Shown here: positions 1 through 9,338 of the stretch, in pieces
How positions within the stretch are numbered: the first letter of the stretch is position 1
Layout: each line of letters opens with the position of its first letter
Assembly: GCF_028882255.1 (NCBI RefSeq)
Contig: NZ_JARBUY010000001.1
Coordinates: 557,975 to 621,974 of the forward strand
Direction: 5' to 3'
Length of the DNA stretch: 64,000 nucleotides
From: Maribacter polysaccharolyticus
GTDB taxonomy: Bacteria; Bacteroidota; Bacteroidia; Flavobacteriales; Flavobacteriaceae
Position numbers and translations under genes: made by a program
Notes under the pieces: model-generated
Databases searched by the model: none
What the model was told of the DNA's origin: nothing
What the model saw: the letters and a program-made list of their open reading frames with translations, nothing else

Positions 1-863
1 CGAATACCACCGATCAATTCACCGTTTGCCGGATTGGCGGTCAATAAATCGTACCGTTCATGACTGGATGTAGCACGTTCATGCAATCCCTGCAAAACCA
101 TGAAATAATGTAAATAGGGTTGTAGCTGCCTTTGATTCTTTTGGGCCTCGCCATAACTGTTCAATACTTCCTTACAGGTATCCAACGATTCAACGATTTG
201 GATATTCAGCAAAGCAAGATCCGTTCGTATCTCATTTTCCGTTTGGGCATCACTAGGGAAAAGTCCGGCCTTTTTATCAAAATAATCCGAAAGGGCATAA
301 AACCCTCTCGCCAATTGTTCATTTAAAAGACTATACGGCTTTAAAAGCAATACAACGTAGGAAAATGCACCGTATATGAACGCACCTAAAGTCAATAGTA
401 TAGGCTGTATATACCAATTGGGACTGATTTGTGCGCCGATCATCGTATAAACCCCTATGAGCAGGGCGCCAAAAGTCACCCCTCTATATCGTTCACCAAT
501 ACCTCCCAATAAAATAAAAACAACGGTTGAAAACGACAGCCCCAGACCTAATAAAATCGGGTAGGGTTGTAATAATTCGACCGAAAAACTCGAAATGGCA
601 AAACTAATGGTTTTTAAAGCCATCGACTTCAAACGTCCTTTAGGATGATCCTCCGTTTCGGAAAGAACCCCAGCAAGTGCCCCAAGCCCCAAGGTTACCC
701 CATAAAAAGGCAATCCTAAAACCACCATGGAAATAACAAGGGTACCAATGACCAAAGTTCCTTTAAATGCCAATAGCCTGTTCGGATTCTTTAAAAACAG
801 ATCCCTATGGTATTTATACCAGGATATTCGTTTAAGGCGATGGTAAAGTTGCTTTATTGTCAT
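1..863 (-). CDS. FUSC/YccS-family membrane protein (C-terminus cut off by window edge)
   Basis: Reading the minus strand from the ATG at 861-863 gives about 287 codons with no stop before the window edge, so only the N-terminal part is present. The protein has several hydrophobic segments (roughly residues 35-65, 90-110, 120-135 and 145-165) followed by a soluble stretch with the motif LHERATSSHERYDLL near residue 270. That motif resembles the E-R-A-S-S-H-Y signature of the YccS/YhfK group of FUSC proteins, putative aromatic-acid-exporter-like inner-membrane proteins. A TACTTTTG box lies 30 bp upstream of the start. The assignment to the FUSC/YccS group is fairly firm; the transported substrate is unknown. 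Confidence 0.85.
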   Translation of the reverse strand, partial: MTIKQLYHRLKRISWYKYHRDLFLKNPNRLLAFKGTLVIGTLVISMVVLGLPFYGVTLGLGALAGVLSETEDHPKGRLKSMALKTISFAISSFSVELLQPYPILLGLGLSFSTVVFILLGGIGERYRGVTFGALLIGVYTMIGAQISPNWYIQPILLTLGAFIYGAFSYVVLLLKPYSLLNEQLARGFYALSDYFDKKAGLFPSDAQTENEIRTDLALLNIQIVESLDTCKEVLNSYGEAQKNQRQLQPYLHYFMVLQGLHERATSSHERYDLLTANPANGELIGGI

Positions 864-892
864 GGCTAATCGTGCCTTTGGAATTAAAACTA

Positions 893-900
893 CAAAAGTA
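893..900 (-). promoter_or_regulatory. Probable -7 element for the FUSC gene
   Basis: On the minus strand this is TACTTTTG, an exact match to the Bacteroidota -7 consensus TAnnTTTG, 30 bp upstream of the ATG at 863. No TTG is found at the expected -33 position, so only half of the promoter is supported. Confidence 0.45.
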
Positions 901-1040
901 AACAATAGCAATGGCTTAGTCCGTATATTCGCTCCTTATCGACCCATTTACATAAAAGCACAGGCACTCCATATCGGACATAATTCAGTAAGCCTCCCAA
1001 AAATAACCTAACCGGGTCCAATTTTTTGGTACACCTTACC

Positions 1041-1073
1041 AAAAAACAAAGCCCTGACGAAATTGTCAGGGCT
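1041..1073 (-). terminator. Rho-independent terminator of the TonB-dependent receptor gene
   Basis: On the minus strand a perfect 9-bp stem AGCCCTGAC / GTCAGGGCT with a 6-nt loop (1050-1073) is followed by TTGTTTTTT (1041-1049). It lies 23 bp beyond the receptor stop codon. Confidence 0.85.
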
Positions 1074-1095
1074 CTTAAATCCTTTTTGGTATGCC

Positions 1096-4000
1096 TTAAA
1101 AAATATAACGCAATCCTACCTGAGCTTGCCACCGCGACAAAAGACTGGCATCATAGCCAAAAGTATCGGTCAATTCAGAATTAAAGGTATAGGTAGGGAC
1201 ATTGGTATCCGAATCCACTGAAACACTCAGAGGGTTAAGGTTATTGGCTTCTTGGATGACCCCCCAATCGGAATTCAATAAATTCCCGAAATTCAAGATA
1301 TCCAAACTTAACTGGATCGTATGGGTCTTACCTCCTGCAACCTTGAAATTATAATCTTGAAGAACCTTAATATCCCATTTTCCCCTCCAAGGGGCCAAAG
1401 CACCATAACGTTCCATATACTCCCCCCTATGGTCACTTAAATAATCATCTTGCTGAATATAGGCCTCAAAAGCAGCTGCTTGTCCATCGCCCGTAAATTG
1501 CATTTGCTGAACTTCCGAAGCGGTCGGGATATACAGAAGGTCATTATTCTGGAAAGAGCTATCGCTGTTTATGTTACCGGCATAGGTGTAGTTGAACCTA
1601 CCCCCTTGAGCATACTCAAAGAAGGTAGAGATGGTAGTTGCCCATTTATTATCGGTACCATACGTGAATTGCTTTGAACCTACCCCGATAAAACGATGCG
1701 TATCCCCATATTTTGAGTAACCCAACACATCGGCATTGGCATCCCCTAAATTAGGGTTAAAATCGAAGGCATCCCCAGTGATTTCCGCCTCGATGGAGTT
1801 TACATCCTTGGCATTCAAATAACTATAGGCCAACATGGTGTAAATACCGTTATCAAATGTTTTTTGTCCTTTGAGGGACAGGTTCCAAATACGGCCTTTA
1901 TCGGAATTGGTAAACACATAGGCACTAGTCGCCCCTCCAAAGGCATTGGTAGAGACATCGCTTGAAAGATACACCGGCCTGTTGTCACCAGGGGCATTCA
2001 AAGTACCTGATGGATCACTATAAGCCCAGTTTTGAACATGTGGGGCATTCAAATCCTTGGTATAGGAAATATCGGCTGTTAAAACAAGCCCGTTATCAAA
2101 GGCTTTATCTGCCCCAATGTTGGTACGCCATACCTGAGGCCATTTAAAATCGGGATCCACTGCCTGATAGTAAAAGAAGTCCACGCCTTGTACTTGGTTA
2201 CCCAACCACACGAAAGGAAACCGTCCGGTGAACAACCCTGATCCACCTCGTAATTGCAGGGTATTATCACCATTTACATCCCAATTGAATCCCACTCTTG
2301 GGGAGACCAACCAATCATTACTTGGCAATTGCTCGGAATCGATGGTCGTACTCTCGCCCGTATTGGGGTTATAATATACGTTATCGGGTTGATACGTCCC
2401 CTTACGTTCTATATTCTCCCTTATTTTATCCTTGGTATCAAAATATAAGGGTTTATCAAAACGGACTCCATAAGTCAGTTTAAAGTCATCATTGGCACTC
2501 CATTCATCCTGAAGGTAAAAAGACAATTGCCCCACATTGGTTTCCGCCAAGGTCCAAGCTCCCGGAGTACCATCTTCATATTGGTTGTTATTCGCATAGA
2601 TCGCTTCCGCATCCTGGATCATCCCATCGATCATACCTCCCGGCTGGGCAAATGACAGAAACTCAGCAACCGAAGCAAAATTTCTATCATCACTGGAATC
2701 ATTAGGGGTACCATTTACGTCAAAACCAAAAGTTCCTCCATAATATCCGAGATTGAATGAATTATCGAACTGGAATTTTTCAAAGGCAAAACCAATCGTA
2801 TAGGTGTGGTTTCCTTTGAATATATTCATGTTATTGGTAATCTGGAATACTTTTTGATCCAACCTGTTATGAATGGAAAATGGCTCATGGCCTGCAACAA
2901 TATAGCTGGAACCGGCACCATCTTGGATAATGATACTAGGGGCCGGGGTCGAAAGGGGATCCCTAAAATCATCGAAATGGGAATATCCTACTTGTAATTT
3001 GTTGGTTACTTCGTCAGACAAGGTGGAATTCAATTCCAATTGAAAGGAATTTAATTTATTATTGATCTCGTAACCCGATTTTTCAAACTGCAACGTTGAA
3101 AAACTTGGCCCCCTAATCCCAATTGCGGTGGGGTGTGCCGGTTTTTCCTTGGCCGCGTTCAGGAAATTATAGATAACCGCCAATCTGTTTTTATCATTGA
3201 TGTTCCAATCCAACTTAAAAATACCTTTGGTCGACTCCGACCCAAATGTAAATCCTTCGTACGCCCCGGTATCATAACCCAATGCGGCCAACGCCGATTG
3301 TACGGAAATCAAATCACTTTGCAACACCCTCGATTCATTGATGGCTCCTGAACCGGTGTTGGGAATCCACCCATCGGTACCCAGATCATCACGTTCTTCT
3401 TTCTCAAAGTTGGCAAAGAAGAACAATTTATCCTTTACGATTGGACCACCAATACTAAAACCATACTGACTTTGGTTTAAGTCGGGTTTTGTAACGTCCT
3501 CTCCTTTTATTTTACCACCGGTCAAACCTTCGTTTCTGGTAAACCCATAAACCGTACCATGAAACTCATTGGTACCGCTCTTCGTTACGGCATTTACGGA
3601 TGCCCCGGTAAATCCCGATTGGGTAACATCATAGGGAGCCGTGGATACTTGGATTTGCTCAATGGCATCCAATGAAATAGGCTGTGAATCCGTTTGTCCA
3701 CCTGGGGTTGGGGAATCCAAACCAAATGGATTATTGAAAATGGCCCCATCCAAAGAAAAGTTATTGAATTGATCGTTTCGACCTCCGAATGAATTACCAC
3801 TTGCCGTCGGTTCCAAACGTGTAAAATCCTGTGCGGAACGGGAAATGGTAGGTAAACGGGTCAATTCCCTCCGTCCCACACTGGTCTCCGCGCCCGTACG
3901 ACCATCACTAAAGGTCCCACTTTGGTCCGATACGACGATCACTTCTTCCAACGCTTGGCTATCGGTTACCATAGCTGCATCCAAATCGAATGTCTGTCCT

Positions 4001-4290
4001 AGGGTTAAATACACCCCATCTTGTTCTTGGGTCTTAAAACCGATATAGGATACCGTCACCGTATAAGGACCTCCAACCCTTAGGTTCAATAGATTGTAAC
4101 GCCCATCTTCATTGGAAATGGCTCCATAAGTAGTACCCGTGGGGGTATGTACGGCGACTATATTAGCGCCCAATAATGGTAAGTTTTGATCATCGACCAC
4201 TTTACCCCTGATATTCGAGGTTGTGACCTGTGCCATTGCCGCAAAGGTAGCGAACAACAACACCATACTGAGTTGTAGTTTTTTGAACAT
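1096..4290 (-). CDS. Oar-like TonB-dependent receptor with carboxypeptidase regulatory-like domain
   Basis: A 1064-residue outer-membrane protein. Order of parts: signal peptide (residues 1-20, ending AMAQ); carboxypeptidase-regulatory-like beta-sandwich (about 25-110, with GKVVDDQNLPLLGANI and NEDGRY); a TonB-box-like LEEVIVV stretch; plug domain (about 120-240, with NNFSLDGAIFNNPFG and VNAVTKSGTNEFHGTVYGF); then a long beta-barrel ending in the aromatic terminus GLRYIF. The size and the SGTNEFHG motif match Oar/OmpA-type receptors found across Bacteroidota. The ligand cannot be told from the sequence: there is no neighbouring SusD and no substrate genes. It is monocistronic, with its own terminator and a -7 box upstream. 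Assignment to the receptor family is firm; function beyond TonB-dependent uptake or surface biogenesis is open. Confidence 0.93.
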   Translation of the reverse strand: MFKKLQLSMVLLFATFAAMAQVTTSNIRGKVVDDQNLPLLGANIVAVHTPTGTTYGAISNEDGRYNLLNLRVGGPYTVTVSYIGFKTQEQDGVYLTLGQTFDLDAAMVTDSQALEEVIVVSDQSGTFSDGRTGAETSVGRRELTRLPTISRSAQDFTRLEPTASGNSFGGRNDQFNNFSLDGAIFNNPFGLDSPTPGGQTDSQPISLDAIEQIQVSTAPYDVTQSGFTGASVNAVTKSGTNEFHGTVYGFTRNEGLTGGKIKGEDVTKPDLNQSQYGFSIGGPIVKDKLFFFANFEKEERDDLGTDGWIPNTGSGAINESRVLQSDLISVQSALAALGYDTGAYEGFTFGSESTKGIFKLDWNINDKNRLAVIYNFLNAAKEKPAHPTAIGIRGPSFSTLQFEKSGYEINNKLNSFQLELNSTLSDEVTNKLQVGYSHFDDFRDPLSTPAPSIIIQDGAGSSYIVAGHEPFSIHNRLDQKVFQITNNMNIFKGNHTYTIGFAFEKFQFDNSFNLGYYGGTFGFDVNGTPNDSSDDRNFASVAEFLSFAQPGGMIDGMIQDAEAIYANNNQYEDGTPGAWTLAETNVGQLSFYLQDEWSANDDFKLTYGVRFDKPLYFDTKDKIRENIERKGTYQPDNVYYNPNTGESTTIDSEQLPSNDWLVSPRVGFNWDVNGDNTLQLRGGSGLFTGRFPFVWLGNQVQGVDFFYYQAVDPDFKWPQVWRTNIGADKAFDNGLVLTADISYTKDLNAPHVQNWAYSDPSGTLNAPGDNRPVYLSSDVSTNAFGGATSAYVFTNSDKGRIWNLSLKGQKTFDNGIYTMLAYSYLNAKDVNSIEAEITGDAFDFNPNLGDANADVLGYSKYGDTHRFIGVGSKQFTYGTDNKWATTISTFFEYAQGGRFNYTYAGNINSDSSFQNNDLLYIPTASEVQQMQFTGDGQAAAFEAYIQQDDYLSDHRGEYMERYGALAPWRGKWDIKVLQDYNFKVAGGKTHTIQLSLDILNFGNLLNSDWGVIQEANNLNPLSVSVDSDTNVPTYTFNSELTDTFGYDASLLSRWQAQVGLRYIF

Positions 4291-4316
4291 CTATTTTTGT
4301 TTGAGTTAGTTACCGC

Positions 4317-4324
4317 CAAAAATA
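4317..4324 (-). promoter_or_regulatory. Probable -7 element of the TonB-dependent receptor gene
   Basis: The minus strand reads TATTTTTG, an exact TAnnTTTG match 27 bp upstream of the ATG. The sequence that would hold its -33 region is the U-tract and stem of the upstream rplI terminator, so promoter and terminator share bases. Confidence 0.55.
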
Positions 4325-4327
4325 GGA

Positions 4328-4359
4328 CAAAAAAAAAGAGCTATGCAGGCATAGCTCTT
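4328..4359 (-). terminator. Rho-independent terminator of rpsF-rpsR-rplI
   Basis: On the minus strand an 11-bp stem AAGAGCTATGC / GCATAGCTCTT (4336-4359) is followed by an uninterrupted run of T residues ending in GTCC. It sits 24 bp after the rplI stop codon. Confidence 0.9.
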
Positions 4360-4382
4360 AAAAGTTATTAACGTTGACCGTC

Positions 4383-4832
4383 TTACTTATCGGCAACAAC
4401 TTCAAAAGGAAAATCGACTACAACGTCCCTATGAAGTCTGATAAAGGCATTGGCAGGACCTGTTCTTTTAACAGTACCACCTTGAATATTGATAAATTTC
4501 TTATCAATCTCATGACCTTCTTTTTCCAAAGCAGCAGCTAAATCGATAGAAGTTACCGATCCAAATAGTTTGTCACCTGCTCCCGCTTTTGCTTTTATCT
4601 TGAGTTCTAAAGATTTTAAAGCCTCTGCCACTTTGTTCGCAGCATCGACGACTTTCTTTTCTTTATGTGCTCTTTGTCTCAAATTTTCCGCCAATACCTT
4701 TTTAGCCGAAGGGGTAGCCAATGTAGCCAAACCTTGGGGTATTAGGAAATTTCTTCCGTAACCGTTCTTAACACTTACCAAATCGTCTTTAAAACCTAAG
4801 TTTTGTACGTCTTCCTTTAATATAAGTTCCAT
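4383..4832 (-). CDS. rplI: 50S ribosomal protein L9
   Basis: A 149-residue protein with the full L9 architecture. The N-terminal 23S-binding domain begins MELILKEDVQNLGFKDDLV and carries VKNGYGRNFLIPQGLA. A lysine/alanine-rich connecting helix (about 60-85) follows, then a C-terminal domain with KLFGSVTSIDLAAAL. It is the last gene of the classical rpsF-rpsR-rplI operon, 12 bp after rpsR, and is followed by a strong terminator. The length is typical of the family. Confidence 0.98.
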   Translation of the reverse strand: MELILKEDVQNLGFKDDLVSVKNGYGRNFLIPQGLATLATPSAKKVLAENLRQRAHKEKKVVDAANKVAEALKSLELKIKAKAGAGDKLFGSVTSIDLAAALEKEGHEIDKKFINIQGGTVKRTGPANAFIRLHRDVVVDFPFEVVADK

Positions 4833-4844
4833 GGTTCGTTTCTT

Positions 4845-5141
4845 TTATTTTAATAAATCACCAACATAGGGCATAAGTGCCAAATGACGCGCTCTTTTTA
4901 CGGCCTGGGCCACTTTTCTTTGATATTTCAATGAAGTACCGGTCAATCTTCTTGGAAGAAGTTTTCCTTGTTCATTGACCAATTTCATCAAGAAATCAGC
5001 ATCTTTATAGTCAATGTATTTAATACCTGACTTTTTGAAACGACAATATTTCTTTTTTGTGTTGGTTTCAATATTCAATGGGGTCAAATACCTGATTTCC
5101 CCATCTTTCTTTCCTTTTGCCTGTTGTTCTATAGATGCCAT
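4845..5141 (-). CDS. rpsR: 30S ribosomal protein S18
   Basis: A 98-residue protein with the S18 core: [31 protein letters not shown] and [20 protein letters not shown]. It has a short lysine-rich N-terminal extension. It lies 5 bp after rpsF and 12 bp before rplI, in the usual operon order. It pairs with S6 in the 30S platform. Confidence 0.98.
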   Translation of the reverse strand: MASIEQQAKGKKDGEIRYLTPLNIETNTKKKYCRFKKSGIKYIDYKDADFLMKLVNEQGKLLPRRLTGTSLKYQRKVAQAVKRARHLALMPYVGDLLK

Positions 5142-5146
5142 AGTAC

Positions 5147-5485
5147 TTACGCTTTAGATTTTAATCTTGTTCTTCTTTTCTCAGCCCATTCAATGGCATG
5201 CTTGTCCAACTTTACAGTCAAGAAGCGCATTACACGCTCGTCTCTTCTGAATTCCTGCTCATAAGGTGCAACCACCTCACCTGCAGCCGTGAATTCGAAT
5301 AAATGGTAAAAACCACTTTTCTTGTTTTGGATTGGATAGGCCAATTTCTTAAGCCCCCAATTTTCTTTTGATACCATTTTGGCACCATTCTTAATTAAGA
5401 AATCCTCGAATTTCTTAACTGTTTCCTCTATCTGAACATCTGATAGAACGGGATTTAAAATGAAAACAGTTTCGTAATTGTTCAT
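5147..5485 (-). CDS. rpsF: 30S ribosomal protein S6
   Basis: A 112-residue protein starting [16 protein letters not shown] and containing the S6 motifs [20 protein letters not shown] and [14 protein letters not shown]. It is the first gene of the operon rpsF-rpsR-rplI. There is no single-strand-binding-protein or priB gene between rpsF and rpsR, unlike many Firmicutes and Proteobacteria. A well-formed promoter lies about 25 bp upstream. Confidence 0.98.
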   Translation of the reverse strand: MNNYETVFILNPVLSDVQIEETVKKFEDFLIKNGAKMVSKENWGLKKLAYPIQNKKSGFYHLFEFTAAGEVVAPYEQEFRRDERVMRFLTVKLDKHAIEWAEKRRTRLKSKA

Positions 5486-5507
5486 AAATATTTTGTTTTA
5501 AGGAGCG

Positions 5508-5538
5508 CAAAAATAAGAATATTTGGGAGTTATCACAA
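5508..5538 (-). promoter_or_regulatory. Promoter of the rpsF-rpsR-rplI operon
   Basis: The minus strand reads TTG (5536-5538), a 20-bp spacer, then TATTTTTG (5508-5515), matching the Bacteroidota TTG / TAnnTTTG pattern. It is followed by GCGCTCCTTAAAAC, similar to the discriminator of other strong promoters here. Confidence 0.75.
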
Positions 5539-5717
5539 GAAAACGAAAAAATCTTCGTTATATAAAGGATAATCATAAAAATTGAACTAAACCAAATCTA
5601 ATGGAATGATCATTGCAAATTACACAGTTTTCAATACAATGTTTACAACTTTAATTGCAGTTCAGCGTGTAATTTCAGTAATTTGTCGATGATTCAACCC
5701 CACAAATCAACCCATTT

Positions 5718-6410
5718 ATGAAATTAAGAAGTATTATTGTTGATGATTCATCAATGCAGCGGATGGCGGTCGCAAAATTGGTCAACAACCATCCTAACCT
5801 CGCTATGGTTGCTGAATACAGCAATGCGATCGAGGCGAAGAACGGTATTAAGAACCATGAAATCGATTTGATCTTCCTTGATGTCGAGATGCCGATTATC
5901 AATGGATTCGACCTACTCGAATCCCTTGAAAACAGTCCACAAGTAATCCTGATTACCGGAAAACCGGATTATGCCCTTAAAGCATTTGACTACGACGTAA
6001 CCGATTATTTGCACAAACCCATTACAATGGCCCGTTTCGATGCCTCTGTTAAAAGGGCGTTAGCGAAATACGAACAATTGAACAGGGTGCTCGAAGATGA
6101 AGAGCATATTTTCGTAAAAAGCAACCTGAAGAAAAGAAAAGTTATCCTTAATGATATTAAATGGATAGAAGCCTTAGGTGATTACATTAAATTGGTCACC
6201 GATGAAGCCAATATCGTGATTTTATCAACAATGAAATCTTTCGAAAAGCAACTGCCTGAAGATAAATTTCTTAGAATTCACAAATCCTACATTGTGAACC
6301 TTGAAAAGGTTGAGAAATTCAATAGTAAAAATGTTGAAGTAAGCGGAAGATCCATACCCTTAAGTAGAAACAAAAAGGCCGAATTGGCCGAAGCACTTAG
6401 TAACGTCTAA
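5718..6410 (+). CDS. LytTR-family response regulator (REC + LytTR DNA-binding domain)
   Basis: A 230-residue two-domain regulator. The receiver domain (1-120) has the acidic pair in IIVDDSS (D9, D10), the phospho-acceptor Asp in IFLDVEMP (about D55), the Thr of ITGKPDYA and the conserved Lys of LHKPI. The C-terminal LytTR domain (about 130-230) has the signature FVKSNLKKRKV, IKWIEALGDYIKL and FLRIHKSYIVNLEKV. It is an orphan: no histidine kinase gene is adjacent. Its neighbours are the rpsF operon (divergent) and priA (convergent, 18 bp gap). In Bacteroidota such regulators normally pair with a 7TM/LytS-type kinase, which must be elsewhere. Targets are not inferable from the sequence. Confidence 0.93.
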   Translation: MKLRSIIVDDSSMQRMAVAKLVNNHPNLAMVAEYSNAIEAKNGIKNHEIDLIFLDVEMPIINGFDLLESLENSPQVILITGKPDYALKAFDYDVTDYLHKPITMARFDASVKRALAKYEQLNRVLEDEEHIFVKSNLKKRKVILNDIKWIEALGDYIKLVTDEANIVILSTMKSFEKQLPEDKFLRIHKSYIVNLEKVEKFNSKNVEVSGRSIPLSRNKKAELAEALSNV

Positions 6411-6428
6411 GCTTGTGCGCTGTAATTC

Positions 6429-8885
6429 CTAAATGTGGTCTACATTGTAGATTACACGCACACTTCTGAACTGCGAAACGGCATTAAAGGAATTTTCGAT
6501 TCTTTTAATGCTGTTTTTCATTTGTGGCAATGACTGCCTTAACGGGATTTTTATGATCACATTCTTTATGTACTGATTGCGTATCCGCGCCACAGGAGGG
6601 TACTCCGGACCCAATATCCCTGTCACAAAAACATTGCGTAAAGCTTTCGCAAACCATTCGGCCGCATCGTTCAAAGTATTGTAATTTTTATGCTTAAACG
6701 TAATTTTGATTATCCTGTTCTTAGGTGGATATAAAAATTGTTCCCGTTCGTAAAGCTGTTCTTGGTACATTCCCACATAATCATTGGTTGAGACCTGCTT
6801 CAATATTTGGTGGTACGGATTATAGCTTTGAATGATGACCTTACCGCGTTTTTTGGTCCGCCCTGCCCTACCGGCCACCTGGGTCAACAATTGGAAACTA
6901 CGCTCATGGGCCCTATAATCAGGAAAGTTCAACAAGGAATCCGCATTCATGATGCCTACCAAGTTCACATTCCTGAAATCCAATCCTTTGGTCAACATTT
7001 GGGTGCCCACAAGCACATCCAACTCTTGCTGCTCAAATGCGGTTATGATTTTCTCATACCCATATTTTCCCCTAGTGGTATCCAAATCCATTCTCCCCAC
7101 CTTGGCCTTGGGAAAGAGGTTTTTAAGTTCTTGCTCAACTTGCTCGGTACCAAAACCTTTGGTATCCAAAGTAGGACTCCCACAGGCTTCACATTTCTCG
7201 GGCAAAGCAAGATGGTGACCACAGTAATGACACCGTAATTGTTTTCTATGTTGATGATACGTCAAACTTACATCGCAGTTGGGACATTGGGGCGAGTGCC
7301 CACACGTGGTACACTCCACAATAGGGGCAAAACCCCTACGGTTTTGAAAAAGGATCGCTTGTTCTCCATTTTCCAAGGTTTCGGCTATTTCTTCCAATAG
7401 TCGTTCTGAAAAATGGCCTTTCATTTTTCGCTTTCGAGTTTGCTCTTTTAAATCAACCAGTTCCATTTCGGGCATTAACACATTCCCGAAGCGACGATCG
7501 ATACCCGCATACCCATATTTTCCGTTTTGGGCATTATAATAACTTTCAATGCTAGGGGTTGCGGAACCCAAAACGGTATTCGCCCTGTGTAATTTAGCCA
7601 AGACAATGGCCGCATCCCTGGCATGGTACCTTGGTGCCGGATCAAACTGCTTAAAAGAACCTTCATGCTCTTCGTCTATGATGATCAATCCTAGGTCTGA
7701 ATACGGCAAGAACAGGGAGGAACGGGCACCAATGACAATTTGGGCCTTCGGCTTTTTAGCCAAAACATTGTTCCAAACCTCTACTCTTTCATGTATACTG
7801 TATTTGGAATGGTATACTGCGATCTTTTCCCCAAAATAATCCTGCAACCTTGAGATCAATTGTGTGGTCAGGGCTATTTCCGGCAATAAGTACAGCGCCT
7901 GTTTGCCCGAGTTTATACATTCTTCGATAAGCTTCACATAAACCTCGGTCTTTCCGGAAGAGGTGACCCCGTGCAACAGGGACACTTTATTGGCCGTAAA
8001 ACTTTTTTGAATATCCGCCAACGCCTTTTCTTGATACGCATTCAAGGTTTTTAAATCAAAATTACCCCCGAGGCCATCATAAGTCACCCTGTCGATTTGA
8101 ATGCGATATTCTTCTAGAATACCCTTATCGACCAAAGCTTTGATCACCGCTTTCGACCCCCCACTGTACTGCTCCAAGTCGGTGATTTTTACAGGCTTCC
8201 TATCCCGTGCCTCCAACTGGAAAAGTGACAAAACGACCTGGCTCTGTTTCGGGGCCCTGGTCAAGGACTCCAACAATTCCTCCAACTTCGCTTCGGACCG
8301 GTATGCCTCCCCTAATTTTACAAAGCGTACCAATTTCGGTTTATACTGCTCGTAGATCTCGTCTTTGAGAAGGATGACCTGTTTTTCTATCAGCCTATTC
8401 AAAATGGGAAGTACGTTCTTCCGATCAACGATGGCACCCACCTCATCTACCCGTAACATGGATTGATGCTGCAGCGCTTCATAAACCAAAAATTCATCGT
8501 CCTCTAGTTTATCCCCATCAATTTCCCCCTGCTCGTTCTTTAAGATCAAGGTTTCACTCTCCAATAAAAAAGCACTGGGCAAGGCACTTCGGAACACCTC
8601 TCCAAGCGTACACATATAATAATCGGCGATCCATCGCCAATGTTGCAATTGCAAAGTATTTACCACTGGGGCATCATCCAATATCCTATGTATTTCCTTG
8701 GCTTCATAAACCTCCGGAGCCGTAGTGTGGATTTCATAAACCAAGGCGGTGTATATTTTTGACTTCCCGAATGGGACCGCCACACGCATGCCAGGTTCTA
8801 AATGATTGGACTCAATTTCGGAAATACGGTAGGTAAATAGTTTTTCCAGCGGTATCGGCAATATTACATTGATAAAATGTTGCAT
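6429..8885 (-). CDS. priA: Primosomal replication restart helicase PriA
   Basis: An 818-residue protein, a usual length for PriA. The N-terminal 3'-end DNA-binding domain (about 1-105) starts with FINVILPIPLEKLFTYR and includes GMRVAVPFGKSKIYTALVY. A winged-helix region follows. The superfamily 2 helicase core has Walker A GVTSSGKT (306-313), DEEH (404-407) and GSATPS (440-445). The zinc-binding region inserted in the second lobe has eight cysteines in four pairs (CTTCG, CPNC, CHYCG, CEACG). The late motifs GTQMLTKGLDFRNV and QVAGRAGR are present. It restarts stalled replication forks. It is the last gene of a minus-strand run; the 13-bp gap from the DUF2147 gene suggests co-transcription. 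Confidence 0.97.
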   Translation of the reverse strand: MQHFINVILPIPLEKLFTYRISEIESNHLEPGMRVAVPFGKSKIYTALVYEIHTTAPEVYEAKEIHRILDDAPVVNTLQLQHWRWIADYYMCTLGEVFRSALPSAFLLESETLILKNEQGEIDGDKLEDDEFLVYEALQHQSMLRVDEVGAIVDRKNVLPILNRLIEKQVILLKDEIYEQYKPKLVRFVKLGEAYRSEAKLEELLESLTRAPKQSQVVLSLFQLEARDRKPVKITDLEQYSGGSKAVIKALVDKGILEEYRIQIDRVTYDGLGGNFDLKTLNAYQEKALADIQKSFTANKVSLLHGVTSSGKTEVYVKLIEECINSGKQALYLLPEIALTTQLISRLQDYFGEKIAVYHSKYSIHERVEVWNNVLAKKPKAQIVIGARSSLFLPYSDLGLIIIDEEHEGSFKQFDPAPRYHARDAAIVLAKLHRANTVLGSATPSIESYYNAQNGKYGYAGIDRRFGNVLMPEMELVDLKEQTRKRKMKGHFSERLLEEIAETLENGEQAILFQNRRGFAPIVECTTCGHSPQCPNCDVSLTYHQHRKQLRCHYCGHHLALPEKCEACGSPTLDTKGFGTEQVEQELKNLFPKAKVGRMDLDTTRGKYGYEKIITAFEQQELDVLVGTQMLTKGLDFRNVNLVGIMNADSLLNFPDYRAHERSFQLLTQVAGRAGRTKKRGKVIIQSYNPYHQILKQVSTNDYVGMYQEQLYEREQFLYPPKNRIIKITFKHKNYNTLNDAAEWFAKALRNVFVTGILGPEYPPVARIRNQYIKNVIIKIPLRQSLPQMKNSIKRIENSFNAVSQFRSVRVIYNVDHI

Positions 8886-8897
8886 AAACCCCGCCTT

Positions 8898-9338
8898 TTA
8901 ACTTTCGACACGCAACCATGTTTGCGTTCTATAAATAAACGCCAAATACCCCCTGACCTTAAGTTCATCCTCATTGTCGGGATTCAGCCAAATTTTGCAT
9001 CGAAACGTCATGGCCTGTTGTGGGTCGAATAGCTTTTTCCCTTTCCACTCCCCAGTATGCTGTTTTTTGGCGGCCTCTATGATCATCATGCCCAAAATAG
9101 GCTGGTCTTTGAGCTCCCCATCACATTTGGAACACACGGCGTCTTCCTTCCCCTCTTCCAAAATTTCGACCACGTGCCCATACATGAGTCCGTCTTTCTT
9201 ATAAATATCAATAATCGCCTTAGGCTTTCCCGTACGGTCATCAATGGTCTTCCACTTCCCGAAAATACTTTGTGATTTTACGGTAATGGTGAACATGACC
9301 AATATTCCCAATAGCAACAGCCTACTTCTTTTTATCAT
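8898..9338 (-). CDS. DUF2147 domain secreted protein
   Basis: A 146-residue protein with a signal peptide (MIKRSRLLLLGILVMFTITV, then KSQ). The single DUF2147 domain starts SIFGKWKTIDDRTGKPKAI and includes LDP-like KLFDPQQAMTF and a terminal RTQTWLRVE strand. Two cysteines in CSKC may form a disulfide. Function is unknown for the family. Its start overlaps the end of the YihY-like gene by 17 bp, so the two are translationally linked. Confidence 0.88.
   Translation of the reverse strand: MIKRSRLLLLGILVMFTITVKSQSIFGKWKTIDDRTGKPKAIIDIYKKDGLMYGHVVEILEEGKEDAVCSKCDGELKDQPILGMMIIEAAKKQHTGEWKGKKLFDPQQAMTFRCKIWLNPDNEDELKVRGYLAFIYRTQTWLRVES

Noticed and set aside
890-1132. 80-codon open frame on the minus strand between the FUSC and receptor genes.
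   Set aside because: It covers the receptor's C-terminal coding region and terminator out of frame; composition is typical of a shadow frame.
1096-4290. Type IX secretion C-terminal sorting domain on the large receptor or the propeller lipoprotein.
   Set aside because: The receptor ends as a beta-barrel with a terminal aromatic residue, and the propeller protein has a lipobox instead; neither has the T9SS C-terminal pattern.
5638-5665. LytTR-type direct repeats AATGTTTAC and GCAGTTCAG, 10 bp apart, upstream of the LytTR regulator gene.
   Set aside because: Spacing is close to known LytTR sites but the 9-mers match the consensus poorly; in such AT-rich DNA this is expected by chance.
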